From NCBI RefSeq assembly GCF_900106765.1, contig NZ_FNNG01000018.1, positions 1 to 39,501 of the forward strand: a stretch of 39,501 bases of DNA, given 5' to 3'. The position numbers and the translations under genes were made by a program. The stretch comes from Tepidimicrobium xylanilyticum (GTDB taxonomy: Bacteria; Bacillota; Clostridia; Tissierellales; Tepidimicrobiaceae). Positions 1 through 8,173 of this stretch are shown here, one piece after another; within the stretch, counting starts at the first letter, position 1, and every line of letters starts with the position of its first letter. The notes below the pieces were generated by a model that made no database searches, was not told where the DNA came from, and saw nothing but the letters and a program-made list of their open reading frames with translations.

Positions 1-60
1 AACAATATCTTTAAAATTGAAACAATGCACCCTAAATCTATAGAAAAACTTGGGGAATAG
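1..60 (+). CDS. C-terminal tail of an upstream gene (partial)
   Basis: Frame 1 is open from the first base to a TAG at 58-60 and encodes 19 residues ending in SIEKLGE. It lies on the same strand as, and just upstream of, an ABC importer operon. Its hydrophilic ending would suit the C-terminus of the missing periplasmic-type substrate-binding lipoprotein, which is normally encoded beside such permeases. That identity rests on context only. A strong palindrome follows the stop codon directly. Confidence 0.45.
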   Translation, partial: NNIFKIETMHPKSIEKLGE

Positions 61-68
61 GATTTAAC

Positions 69-122
69 AGGTGGTTTCTAGGTAAATAATGGCCTAGGCC
101 ATTATTTACCTAGAAACCACCT
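69..122. repeat. Perfect 54-bp palindrome (27-bp arms, no mismatch)
   Basis: The two arms are exact reverse complements meeting at the core GGCCTAGGCC (91-100). In RNA this would be a very stable hairpin on either strand. It follows the upstream stop by 8 bases, so it may end or attenuate transcription, but no clear T-tract follows it in either direction. Its 12-base core TGGCCTAGGCCA also forms the heart of the tRNA-operon terminator near 29901. Confidence 0.9.
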
Positions 123-161
123 AACTAAAAAAATGAACACATTTCTCCATGTTTAAAATTA

Positions 162-209
162 TTGCCAAAATTATAAGAATTTATGTATATTTCCCTATAA
201 TTTTGGCAA
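162..209. repeat. Inverted repeat, 14-bp arms, upstream of permease
   Basis: Arms at 162-175 and 196-209 (TTGCCAAAATTATA and its exact complement) surround a 20-base AT-rich loop. This is the second strong hairpin in the 276-bp gap between the partial upstream gene and the first permease. No T-run follows. It could be a regulator site, an mRNA-processing hairpin or a remnant of a mobile repeat. Apart from these two inverted repeats I see nothing coding in 61-336. Confidence 0.7.
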
Positions 210-336
210 ACTAAAACTAAAGTATCAAATTTGAAAAATTATTATCTAAATTTAATCTAAATTTTCTTGTCAGATCAGAGTAATCAAACTTACTTAAAGC
301 ACAAAATTTATTACAGTCTCTTTTAAAGCAATAGGC

Positions 337-1077
337 ATGGAAGGTTTTACTCTGAAGTATTATAAAGAAGTTCTTAAAAGTGAGGATTTTTTATCCTCAC
401 TTAAGTTTAGTTTTTATATATCCATGGTATCTTCTGTTCTAGCTGTTATTTTAGGTGTTCTGTTAGCCTATTCTATTGTCCAAAGTAAAAGTAAGAAGAA
501 AATTATGGAGAACATATATAAACTCCCAATAACTGTACCCCACATTGTTGCTGTGTTGCTAGTATATAATATCCTGTCTCAAAGTGGGATATTTCCAAGA
601 ATCTTATATAGCATTGGAATAATTGAAGAACAAACCCAATTTCCATCACTAATATACGACAGGTATGGTATAGGAATAATGATAACATATCTATGGAAGG
701 AAATACCCTTTGTAGCAATGGTAGTATATACTGTCCTTAACAATATCAGTGAAAAATTATCGGAAGTAGCTTTAAATTTAGGAGCAAATAAGAGGCAGGT
801 ATTCTTCTATGTAATACTTCCTCTTATTTTGCCGTCTGTATTTTCAGCATTTATAATAATATTTGCTTTTTCTTTTGGAGCATATGAGGTTCCATTTTTA
901 CTAGGTCCAACTAGTCCCAAGGCATTGCCAATTCAAGCCTATGTGGAATATACAAATCCAAATTTAGTTAATAGGCCTTATGCTATGGTTATAAATATGA
1001 TATTGACTTTTGTGTCCATAGTTTTAGTTTGGCTTTATTCAAAGGCCTTTGAACGTATTTCTAAATATAACAGGTGA
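337..1077 (+). CDS. ABC transporter permease, PotB/ThiP-like, probably 5'-truncated
   Basis: Inner-membrane permease of the binding-protein-dependent transport family (BPD_transp_1). The coupling EAA-type loop is visible as SEVALNLGANKRQVFFYVILP. I see about five hydrophobic segments (roughly residues 22-45, 58-80, 108-135, 152-182, 215-236). Members of this family usually have six and run 260-290 residues, while this protein has 246. The first helix is missing. In-frame codons continue upstream to 298 and still resemble the family (VSFKAIG before MEGFTLKYY), but a TAA at 295-297 closes the frame and no hydrophobic stretch exists upstream in any frame. The ATG at 337 has no convincing ribosome binding site. 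It sits at the head of an importer operon, and the next gene starts 4 bp after its stop. It may be a decayed gene, a sequencing error, or a shortened functional subunit. Confidence 0.8.
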   Translation: MEGFTLKYYKEVLKSEDFLSSLKFSFYISMVSSVLAVILGVLLAYSIVQSKSKKKIMENIYKLPITVPHIVAVLLVYNILSQSGIFPRILYSIGIIEEQTQFPSLIYDRYGIGIMITYLWKEIPFVAMVVYTVLNNISEKLSEVALNLGANKRQVFFYVILPLILPSVFSAFIIIFAFSFGAYEVPFLLGPTSPKALPIQAYVEYTNPNLVNRPYAMVINMILTFVSIVLVWLYSKAFERISKYNR

Positions 1078-1081
1078 TTTT

Positions 1082-1894
1082 ATGAGAAAAAATAGAGGAA
1101 TTATATTTAAAGGTATAATGTATGGGGTGGTCTTTTTTTTAATAGCTCCACTGATTGTTATTGTAATTTGGAGCTTTACAAAAAACTGGCCTTGGCCTAA
1201 TATTTTTCCTGATGAGCTAGGTTTTAGGGGATGGAAGTACTTTTTTAGTCCTACTAGTAAATCCGTTAACACACTTCTATATAGCATTTTGCTATCAGGA
1301 ACAGTTACCTTAGTAACTCTAATTATAACCATACCAGCTTCTAAGGCACTAGCCTTGTATGAGTTTAAAGGAAAGAAAACTGTAGAGATTTTAATACTAG
1401 CTCCTTTAATAGTCTCCCCTGTAGCAATAGCAATGGGGGTCCATCAGTTATTTATTAAATTGAGGCTGGCAAATACTTTTATTGGGGTTGTTCTCGTACA
1501 TCTTATTCCGTGTATCCCCTATGGTGTTCGTATATTAAAAAATGTATTTGAAATAACAGGAGAAAGAATGGAGATGCAGGCAAGAGTATTAGGTGCCACT
1601 TATTTTCAGGCTTTTAGATATATTACATTGCCTATTATAGCTCCAGGCATAGTATCAGCAGGTAGTTTAATATTTACTGTATCCTTTAGCCAGTACTTTT
1701 TAACCTTCCTAATAGGTGGAGGCAGAGTTATAACCTATCCTATGATCATGATTCCATTTGTTCAAAGTGGCGATAGGATGTTGGCATCCGTATATAGTAC
1801 AATTTTCATATTATCTTCTCTGGTTTGCCTAAAGTTGATGGATAGGGTTGTAAGTAAATATTACAAAAGTGAAAACCATTTTTTCGTATTTTAA
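1082..1894 (+). CDS. ABC transporter permease, PotC-like
   Basis: Second permease of the importer, 270 residues. I chose the ATG at 1082 rather than the in-frame ATG at 1049, because AGGTGA lies at the right distance and the earlier start would run 29 bp into the preceding permease. The N-terminus is basic (MRKNRG), followed by helix 1 (about residues 9-30) and a further five hydrophobic segments. The EAA-type cytoplasmic loop that docks on the ATPase is seen at about residue 180 (EMQARVLGATYFQAFRYITLP). Together with the upstream permease and the downstream ATPase it forms a type I importer resembling spermidine/putrescine, Fe3+, thiamine or 2-aminoethylphosphonate systems. The substrate cannot be read from the permeases. 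It is complete, unlike its partner. Confidence 0.9.
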   Translation: MRKNRGIIFKGIMYGVVFFLIAPLIVIVIWSFTKNWPWPNIFPDELGFRGWKYFFSPTSKSVNTLLYSILLSGTVTLVTLIITIPASKALALYEFKGKKTVEILILAPLIVSPVAIAMGVHQLFIKLRLANTFIGVVLVHLIPCIPYGVRILKNVFEITGERMEMQARVLGATYFQAFRYITLPIIAPGIVSAGSLIFTVSFSQYFLTFLIGGGRVITYPMIMIPFVQSGDRMLASVYSTIFILSSLVCLKLMDRVVSKYYKSENHFFVF

Positions 1895-1912
1895 GTTAAG
1901 GAGAGTTTAGGT

Positions 1913-2938
1913 ATGCCACAGATAAAGTTAGTAAACATAAGCAAAAAATTTGATAATAAGGCGGTATTAGAAAATATTGATTTAACTGTAGAAGAAGGGG
2001 AATTAGTATCTCTTTTAGGCCCTTCTGGATGTGGTAAAACAACTACCCTTAAGATAATAGCAGGACTTTTGGAGCCAGATAATGGAGATATACTCTTTGA
2101 TAATAGTTCAGTATTAGATATACCAATGGAAAAAAGAGGCGCAGTAATAGTATTCCAAGATTATCTATTATTTCCACATTTAAATGTATATGAGAATATA
2201 GAGTTTGGCTTAAAAATGGCAAAGGTAGATAAAATCAAAAGGATGGATAAAGTAAATGAAATGCTAAAATTAGTCCAGTTAGAAGGATACGAAGAGAAAT
2301 TTCCAGATGAACTATCTGGGGGACAAAAGCAAAGGGTTGCCCTTGCCAGAGCTCTTGCCATAGAGCCTAAGGTATTGCTACTTGATGAGCCTTTTTCAAA
2401 TCTCGATACAAGATTAAGGGAAACTATGAGGGATTTTATAGTTGAAATACAGAAGAAATTAAACATAACAACTATATTAGTAACCCATGATAAAGAAGAA
2501 GCTTTAATGATTTCAAACAAAATAGCTTTAATGCTCAATGGTAAAATAGTACAATTTGGCACTCCAATGGAAATTTATCAAAAACCCATTTCACTAGATG
2601 TAGCAAATTTTTTTGGTGAAAAGAATTATGTTGTTGGCAGCATAGAAAAGGGGATGTTTATTTCAAACATAATTACAATAAAAGCCAATATTGATGAAGC
2701 ACAAAGGATAAAAGCAATGATTAAGCCTGAAGATATAGAGTTGATAGATTCCTATGAAGATGTAGATATTAAAGGAACTGTAAAATCAAGGAAATATGCA
2801 GGAGATAGAATCTACTATACAGTTTTAGTAAAAGATGTAGAGTTAAAGTGTGTATCCCAATCCAGTAGGGTATTTGATATTGGTGATGAGGTAGGAGTTA
2901 AGATAGATTTTAATAATGTTGTCTTTTTTCATAAGTAG
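1913..2938 (+). CDS. ABC transporter ATP-binding protein, PotA/FbpC-like
   Basis: Cytoplasmic ATPase that powers the importer encoded by the two preceding genes; 341 residues. Walker A is GPSGCGKTT (about 36-44), the Q-loop is FQDYLLFP, the signature is LSGGQ (134-138), Walker B is VLLLDEP (154-160), and the switch histidine is in THD near residue 192. Residues from about 235 to 341 form a TOBE-like regulatory extension, typical of the spermidine/iron/maltose branch (CUT1/POPT type). TAAGGAGAG precedes the ATG at 1913. It is 18 bp downstream of the second permease and so part of the same transcript. Family assignment is firm; the substrate (polyamine, metal, thiamine, amino-alcohol, phosphonate) is open. 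Confidence 0.93.
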   Translation: MPQIKLVNISKKFDNKAVLENIDLTVEEGELVSLLGPSGCGKTTTLKIIAGLLEPDNGDILFDNSSVLDIPMEKRGAVIVFQDYLLFPHLNVYENIEFGLKMAKVDKIKRMDKVNEMLKLVQLEGYEEKFPDELSGGQKQRVALARALAIEPKVLLLDEPFSNLDTRLRETMRDFIVEIQKKLNITTILVTHDKEEALMISNKIALMLNGKIVQFGTPMEIYQKPISLDVANFFGEKNYVVGSIEKGMFISNIITIKANIDEAQRIKAMIKPEDIELIDSYEDVDIKGTVKSRKYAGDRIYYTVLVKDVELKCVSQSSRVFDIGDEVGVKIDFNNVVFFHK

Positions 2939-2986
2939 TAGAGAATATAATAAAATCTAATTTTTTGGCTATAAGGAAGTGATGCT

Positions 2987-3661
2987 TTGATTTCAATAAT
3001 TGTTCCCGTATTAAATGAAGGGAAGACTATAGAGAATCTTCTTAAGGATCTTAGTGGTCTTAGTGGTGAAAAAGAAATAATTGTTGTCGATGGTGGCAGC
3101 CATGATAACACTGTTGAAATAGCATCTAAATATAGCAAAGTAGTTGGAAGTAAAAAAGGAAGAGGAAAGCAGATGAATGAAGGGGCTAAAACAGCAAGGG
3201 GAAATGTGCTGTGGTTTGTTCATTCTGATTCCAAAGTATCTCAGGATGCTCTAGGTGGCATTGAAGAAGCTATAACGGAAGGATATATTGGAGGAGGCTT
3301 TTCCCTTTACTTCAATGATTATGATACTAAATTCATGAGATTTGTGTCTACAACATCTAATTGGAGAGCTAGGTATTTAAAGCTCTTTTTTGGAGACCAG
3401 GGCATATTTATTAGAAGGGACATATTTAATGATCTAGGGGGATATAAGGAGATAGAGTTAATGGAAGATTGGGATTTTTCTAGAAGGATGGCAAAAAAAG
3501 GGAAAATGAAGCTGCTTGATATAAAAATAGGTACTTCAGCCAGGCGGTTTAAGCAAGGAGGGCAGCTTAGAACCTTGCTATTAATGCATAGGATTAAAAT
3601 ACTATATATGCTGGGAGTTCCTCCTTCAAAACTTAACAAAATTTATAGGGAGGCGAGATAA
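2987..3661 (+). CDS. Family 2 glycosyltransferase, TIGR04283-like
   Basis: GT-A fold glycosyltransferase of 224 residues. The N-terminal nucleotide-binding strand reads ISIIVPVLNEGKTIENLL, followed by VDGGSHDNT. The metal-binding D-x-D-like site is HSDS (near residue 83), and the acceptor/catalytic region has EDWDFSRRM. Length and the ending PPSKLNKIYR match the subfamily modelled as TIGR04283, named from arsenosugar gene clusters although most members are untested. The start is a TTG at 2987, behind AAGGAAGTG. Its stop overlaps the next ATG by one base (TAATG), so the pair is translationally coupled; the pairing with a TIGR04282-like protein is a recurring one. Family confidence is high, substrate unknown. 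Confidence 0.85.
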   Translation: MISIIVPVLNEGKTIENLLKDLSGLSGEKEIIVVDGGSHDNTVEIASKYSKVVGSKKGRGKQMNEGAKTARGNVLWFVHSDSKVSQDALGGIEEAITEGYIGGGFSLYFNDYDTKFMRFVSTTSNWRARYLKLFFGDQGIFIRRDIFNDLGGYKEIELMEDWDFSRRMAKKGKMKLLDIKIGTSARRFKQGGQLRTLLLMHRIKILYMLGVPPSKLNKIYREAR

Positions 3662-4356
3662 TGGAAGCCCTAATACTTATGACAAGAATACCTATACCAG
3701 GGCAAACTAAGACAAGATTGATGGATATATTTACTGGAGAAGAATGTGCGGAAATCCATAGATGTTTTTTGCTAGATTTATTCAGTATGTTTGGATACAT
3801 TAAGGAAGATGTAGACATTTTTTTGAGCTATACACCAGATGGAAGTTTAAATATTCTAGAAGAAATTTTGCCTGATTATATCAGAACTTTTCCTCAAAGG
3901 GGAGATAATTTAGGGAAGAGAATGGAAAATGCTATAAATAAAGTATTAAATATGGGATATAAAAAGGTCATATTAATAGGCTCTGATATACCTAGTATCC
4001 AACCGGAAGATGTAATGGAAGGATTTGAAATATTAGATGATAATGACTTGTGTTTAGGTACTACTTTTGATGGAGGATACTATCTAATTGGAATGAAAAA
4101 GTTATATAAAGAGATTTTTGATGATAGCATAAAATGGGGTAGAAAGACGGTCCTTGAAGGTACTATGCAAATAGCAAACAATCTTGGCTTAAGGGTTGGA
4201 CTTGCTACTAAACATATGGATATTGATACAATGGAAGATATAATTCGATTTAAAGAAAAAATAAATAGTGGATATTTTACAGGTAAAATTTTACCTAAAC
4301 ATACGGTTGCCTATTTGGAAAAGCACAGAGGTGAAATTAAGTATGTTGAAAGATAA
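3661..4356 (+). CDS. DUF2064/TIGR04282-like GT-A protein (nucleotidyl- or glycosyltransferase)
   Basis: 231 residues. The N-terminus has the nucleotide-sugar/nucleotidyltransferase-like motif RIPIPGQTKTRL (about 9-20), and the core has IGSDIPSI (about 114-121) followed by TFDGGYYLIGM (about 138-148). This is the DUF2064 pattern, related in fold to CofC and other GT-A nucleotidyltransferases. The automatic name for the family is arsenosugar biosynthesis glycosyltransferase, but a nucleotidyltransferase role is as plausible given the kinase encoded next. It overlaps the glycosyltransferase stop by one base and the following kinase start by 14 bp, so the three are tightly coupled. No arsenic methyltransferase or radical SAM ArsS is visible nearby, so the arsenosugar label should not be transferred uncritically. 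Confidence 0.82.
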   Translation: MEALILMTRIPIPGQTKTRLMDIFTGEECAEIHRCFLLDLFSMFGYIKEDVDIFLSYTPDGSLNILEEILPDYIRTFPQRGDNLGKRMENAINKVLNMGYKKVILIGSDIPSIQPEDVMEGFEILDDNDLCLGTTFDGGYYLIGMKKLYKEIFDDSIKWGRKTVLEGTMQIANNLGLRVGLATKHMDIDTMEDIIRFKEKINSGYFTGKILPKHTVAYLEKHRGEIKYVER

Positions 4357-5347
4357 ACTAATACCACAAATCAATGAATACCTTAAGAATAGTGAAGTAA
4401 AAAAGCTTCTAGGATTAACTGATAATGTGAATGTAAAGTTTTTAGCTCAGGGTGAGTATAATATTAACTTTGCACTATATGATTACGGAAAGAAATATGT
4501 ATTTAGAGTAAATACGGGAAGCCAATTAGAGATTGATAATCAAATTAGATATGAATACAATGCCATTAAGTCCTTGGAAAGAAGCGGAGTTACTCCCAAG
4601 GCCTATTATGTAGATGATACTAAGTCTTTTTTTAACTATGGTATTTTAATAATGGAATATTTGGATGGAAGGCCGTTGGATTATGGTAAGGACTTAAATA
4701 AAGCAGCTGAAATATTTGCAAATATTCATTCTCTAGAGCTATCTGAAGAGGATAGGAGTACATTTATAGTTGAAGATAATGTATTTACAGAGAGAATTTT
4801 AGAAAGCAGAAGGCTATTAAAGGATTTCTTCATATCAGATAAAATTTCAAAGGAATTAAAGAATTTTTTCCATAAGTTTCTAAACTGGGCAGAAAAGAAC
4901 AGGTATAAGGAAAAGTATTTTATTGAAAATAAATGGCATGTAATAAATAATACAGAAGTTAATTCTCACAATTTCATAATAGGTGAAGATGAGAGCTACT
5001 TAATAGACTGGGAAAAGCCTGTTATAAGTGATCCATGTCAGGATTTGACTCAGTTTTTATCCCCTACTACCACATTGTGGAAAACAGACTATGTATTAAA
5101 TGAAGAAGAAAGAAAAGAGTTTTTTAAAACCTATGTAAAAGATCTTAGAGGAGAAGATAATAACATAAGAGAAAGGGTAGAATTATATACCCCTTATTTA
5201 TACCTAAGAGCTTTATCCTGGTGTGCCTATGCCTATCTTGAATACTTAAATCCCAATAAAGATATAAAGAATATGGACACATTTAATACTATAAAGGAGT
5301 ATCTAGATATAAACTTTATGGAGAAGTTGCTAAAGGAGTATTTATGA
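4343..5347 (+). CDS. Phosphotransferase, aminoglycoside/choline kinase fold
   Basis: 334 residues. The N-terminal lobe has the nucleotide-binding pattern LAQGEYNINFAL (34-45) and YVFRVN (52-57), with the hinge LIMEYLDGRPLDYG near 102-115. In the C-lobe the Brenner-type loop usually reading HGDLxxxNF appears as NTEVNSHNF (203-211), so the catalytic Asp position is Glu205 while the metal-binding Asn210 is kept. The second metal site is IDWE (221-224), followed by DPCQDLTQFLSPTTT. The start at ATG 4343 has AGAGGTG upstream; the in-frame ATG at 4268 lies deep in the preceding gene and is unlikely. It probably phosphorylates a small metabolite, possibly the cargo of the ABC importer. Whether the Glu variant is active is not known from sequence. 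Confidence 0.83.
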   Translation: MLKDKLIPQINEYLKNSEVKKLLGLTDNVNVKFLAQGEYNINFALYDYGKKYVFRVNTGSQLEIDNQIRYEYNAIKSLERSGVTPKAYYVDDTKSFFNYGILIMEYLDGRPLDYGKDLNKAAEIFANIHSLELSEEDRSTFIVEDNVFTERILESRRLLKDFFISDKISKELKNFFHKFLNWAEKNRYKEKYFIENKWHVINNTEVNSHNFIIGEDESYLIDWEKPVISDPCQDLTQFLSPTTTLWKTDYVLNEEERKEFFKTYVKDLRGEDNNIRERVELYTPYLYLRALSWCAYAYLEYLNPNKDIKNMDTFNTIKEYLDINFMEKLLKEYL

Positions 5348-5451
5348 TCTCTATAGATGCTGAATTACTATAAGTTTAATTAATTATACTTAGCTTATTT
5401 TTTGTGTTAAAATTTGGGCGGTAGAAACTATCTATATGGAGGAGGGGTATT

Positions 5452-6165
5452 TTGAATGTATTGTGGGAAAGGTTAAAAGAAGTTAAAAAATCTACATGGA
5501 TAAAATTAGGGGTAATTGTAGTATTGGCGTTAATATATCTGTTTGTAAAACCGGTAAAAGATGCTATAACTAATGTAGTATATATCCTAAGCTCATTAGA
5601 TGTAGAGGGGATAAAGGAATATATTCTTTCCTTTGGGATTTGGGCGCCAATTGTATCGTTTTTACTTATGGTGTTCCAGTCCATAGCTGCACCACTTCCA
5701 GCATTTTTAATAACTTTTGCCAACGCTGGATTGTTTGGATGGATTAAGGGGGCTATCCTTTCTTGGTCATCTGCCATGGTTGGAGCGGTATTGTGTTTTT
5801 ATATAGCTAGAATATACGGAAGGGGTACAGTTGAGAAGCTGACAAATAAATTTGCTTTGGAAGAGGTTGACAAGTTTTTTGATAGATATGGCAATTATGC
5901 AATTTTAATTGCAAGATTATTGCCCTTTATGTCTTTTGATTTAGTAAGCTATGCAGCTGGACTTACCCCTATGAAATTATGGCCATTTATATGGGCAACG
6001 GGATTGGGCCAGCTCCCTGCCACTATAGTATACTCTTATGTAGGTGGCATGTTGACTGGTGGAGTTAAGAAATTTGTTACAGGACTTCTGATATTATTCT
6101 CCCTTAGTATATTGGTATTTTTAATAAAGAAAATATGGAATGAAAGAAATAAGGTTAAGGAATAA
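5452..6165 (+). CDS. TVP38/TMEM64 (VTT/SNARE-associated) family membrane protein
   Basis: 237-residue integral membrane protein. The start is TTG at 5452 behind GGAGGAGGGG. A basic N-terminus precedes a first helix (about 17-37). The VTT core follows, with a re-entrant-type segment AGLFGWIKGAILSWSSAMVGA (split by the conserved glycines) and the second half RLLPFMSFDLVSYAAGLTPM, ending GQLPATIVYSYVGG. These are hallmarks of the DedA/VTT superfamily, where some relatives move or scramble lipids. A 104-bp gap separates it from the kinase. A second family member lies two genes downstream, on the other side of an iron-sulfur protein. The family call is solid; the transported species is unknown. 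Confidence 0.9.
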   Translation: MNVLWERLKEVKKSTWIKLGVIVVLALIYLFVKPVKDAITNVVYILSSLDVEGIKEYILSFGIWAPIVSFLLMVFQSIAAPLPAFLITFANAGLFGWIKGAILSWSSAMVGAVLCFYIARIYGRGTVEKLTNKFALEEVDKFFDRYGNYAILIARLLPFMSFDLVSYAAGLTPMKLWPFIWATGLGQLPATIVYSYVGGMLTGGVKKFVTGLLILFSLSILVFLIKKIWNERNKVKE

Positions 6166-6203
6166 AATATAAGGGTTGTTTTATTTTATGAAAGGTGTAT
6201 AGG

Positions 6204-7304
6204 ATGAAAATAAGTGATAAATCCATGAAATATATTATAGAAGAACAAAAATGCATTGGATGCAATGCCTGCATGAAGGGATGTCCAATGCTTGGTAAGT
6301 TTTGTGATTCTCCAAAGATTCTTTTAAGGGAGTTGCTGGAGACAGGGGCCTTTGACTATAGGCTTCCATATTCTTGTATGCTTTGTGGCTATTGTACTGA
6401 AGTGTGTCCAAAAGGAGTAGATTTAAAGGAGTTATTTTTAGAACTTAGAAGGGATGCAGTAAATGAAACTAAGGGAAATCTCCCAAAAGAACTGAGAGCA
6501 TCAGCAGTAGATATGCATCAAAGATTTAGTTTTTCCGCTATATTTACATCTAATATAGAAAATCTCCAATCTGATGTAGTGTTTTTTCCAGGATGTGCAC
6601 TAATGTCCCATAGTCCCAAAATAGTATATGCTACCTACAAATACCTTAGGGGTAAAATTTCAGGTATGGGAATATATAACAAATGCTGTGGAAAGCCTAC
6701 TAGGTTTATGGGAAAAGAAGATAAATTTCAAGAATATTTCTCCCTAGTGGAAAATGAGTTTAAAAATAAGAAGGTTAAAAGGGTAATTACAGGATGTCAA
6801 AATTGCTTTATGACTATAAGCGAAAATTCTAATACTGTAGAGACGATATCCTTGTGGGAAGTATTAGCGGATGTAGGCATTCCAGAGGATAGAAGAAATC
6901 TTGGATTAATTTATAACTTTACAATTCACGATCCTTGTCCCACTAGAGGTGAGGAAAAGATTCATGAATCTATAAGAAAGATCATAAAAGAGTTTGGATT
7001 AAATGTTAAGGAGATGAAATTTAATCGTAGAAAAACTCTTTGCTGTGGCTCAGGAGGCATGGTAGGCCTTACCCAACCTAATATAGCAAGGGAACATACT
7101 AATAGAAGAGCCAATGAAGCAGATACAGACTATATAATCACCTACTGTCAAGAATGTGTAGAATCTATGAGAAGAGGCGGTAAGAATTCATACCATATAT
7201 TAGATTTATTGTTTAATGATGATTTTGAAAGTATAGAGAAGAATAAGTCTACACTGGGAAAGTGGATTAATAGATATAAAGGTAAGCATTTAGGTAGAAA
7301 GTAG
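6204..7304 (+). CDS. (Fe-S)-binding oxidoreductase, GlcF/GlpC/HdrB-like with two CCG domains
   Basis: 366 residues. Two N-terminal 4Fe-4S ferredoxin motifs are visible: CIGCNACMKGCP (17-28) and CMLCGYCTEVCP. Then come two CCG (DUF3483/cysteine-rich) domains: GCALMSH...CCGKP...GCQNC and DPCPTRG...CCGSGG...CQEC, the arrangement of heterodisulfide reductase B, GlpC and the glycolate oxidase iron-sulfur subunit. It should be a cytoplasmic or membrane-peripheral electron carrier using a dehydrogenase or quinone/thiol partner not encoded in this window. I prefer the ATG at 6204 (AAAGGTG six bases upstream) over the GTG at 6195. It is flanked by two VTT membrane proteins on the same strand, which suggests one membrane-associated unit. 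Confidence 0.9.
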   Translation: MKISDKSMKYIIEEQKCIGCNACMKGCPMLGKFCDSPKILLRELLETGAFDYRLPYSCMLCGYCTEVCPKGVDLKELFLELRRDAVNETKGNLPKELRASAVDMHQRFSFSAIFTSNIENLQSDVVFFPGCALMSHSPKIVYATYKYLRGKISGMGIYNKCCGKPTRFMGKEDKFQEYFSLVENEFKNKKVKRVITGCQNCFMTISENSNTVETISLWEVLADVGIPEDRRNLGLIYNFTIHDPCPTRGEEKIHESIRKIIKEFGLNVKEMKFNRRKTLCCGSGGMVGLTQPNIAREHTNRRANEADTDYIITYCQECVESMRRGGKNSYHILDLLFNDDFESIEKNKSTLGKWINRYKGKHLGRK

Positions 7305-7312
7305 AGTATGGG

Positions 7313-7987
7313 ATGATTAATATGAAGAATAAAAAGAGTTTTATAAAATGGATAGGGCTGATTATACTGATAGTGTCCATAGTATTTATAATTATCAAAT
7401 TTAATTTCCTCAAAGACTATGGCATTGAAGAAATAAAGGATTATATTGGAAATAAGGGAGTCATGGCACCTGTTATCTATGTTGTGCTGCTTTCTTTGCT
7501 ACCATTATTGTTCTTTCCTGATTCAGTTTTAGTAATTGCAGGGGGCATGGTATTTGGGATCTTTAAAGGTGTAATTTTAACATCTATGGGTTCCTTAATA
7601 GGAGGAATTATAGCCTTTGGTATATCCCGAATGTTTGGAACTAGAGTTGTTAAAAAACTTGTAAAAAAGGATATAGCTATATTTGAAAATAACAATAAAA
7701 GAAGTGCATTTTTCTTAATACTGATGTTAAGGTTGATACCTTTATTTCCATACAAAGTAGTAAGCTACAGTGCTGGTCTTACAGACATGAAGCTTATAGA
7801 TTTTTCGCTGGCAACAGTAATAGGCTCATTGCCAGGAATTATAGTCTATACAAACCTGGGAGACAAGGCGACAGCCTTTGGCAGCAGGGATTTCTATATT
7901 TCCATAGCATTAGTGGTGATTTTATTTGCAGTTTCTTTTGCCGTGAAAAAAGTATTTAAAAAAAGGGAGACTGTTAACAAAAATTAA
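7313..7987 (+). CDS. TVP38/TMEM64 (VTT) family membrane protein, second copy
   Basis: 224 residues, or 221 from the alternative ATG at 7322; the ribosome binding site is weak for both. Basic N-terminus, then helix 1 (about 12-30), and the VTT core with AGGMVFGIFKGVILTSMGSL, SRMFGTRVVKKLVKK and RLIPLFPYKVVSYSAGLTDM, ending PGIIVYTNLGDK. The C-terminus is basic (KKVFKKRE). It is clearly a divergent relative of the VTT protein at 5452-6165 rather than a recent tandem copy. It begins 8 bp after the Fe-S protein, so the two are co-transcribed. The 186 bp between this gene and the rhodanese gene show no strong terminator. Confidence 0.9.
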   Translation: MINMKNKKSFIKWIGLIILIVSIVFIIIKFNFLKDYGIEEIKDYIGNKGVMAPVIYVVLLSLLPLLFFPDSVLVIAGGMVFGIFKGVILTSMGSLIGGIIAFGISRMFGTRVVKKLVKKDIAIFENNNKRSAFFLILMLRLIPLFPYKVVSYSAGLTDMKLIDFSLATVIGSLPGIIVYTNLGDKATAFGSRDFYISIALVVILFAVSFAVKKVFKKRETVNKN

Positions 7988-8173
7988 GTATCGAAATATT
8001 TTTTAGGTTAAAATAGATATACAAAACGGCTAGGGCTAATAGCATGTGAAATTAACAAAACATATCCAAATCCTATGATGTATAGAATCTTTTAATAAGC
8101 ATTGTAAAATCAAAATATCCATGTTAGGATGTCCAAGGAAGGCAATTTATTATAAATACGGGAGGAAGATGAT

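Noticed and set aside
2161..2562. Minus-strand frame opposite the ATPase gene
   Set aside because: Antisense shadow of a clearly conserved gene, without a ribosome binding site; the same applies to the other antisense frames over pcrA, ligA, gatABC and the symporter.
2987..4356. Arsenosugar biosynthesis as the function of the GT2/DUF2064 pair
   Set aside because: That is only the name of the HMM families; no arsM, ArsS-type radical SAM gene or arsenic regulator is visible in the window.
7988..8173. Riboswitch or attenuator upstream of the rhodanese gene
   Set aside because: I found only a tiny stem (ATCC/GGAT) and no recognisable riboswitch core.
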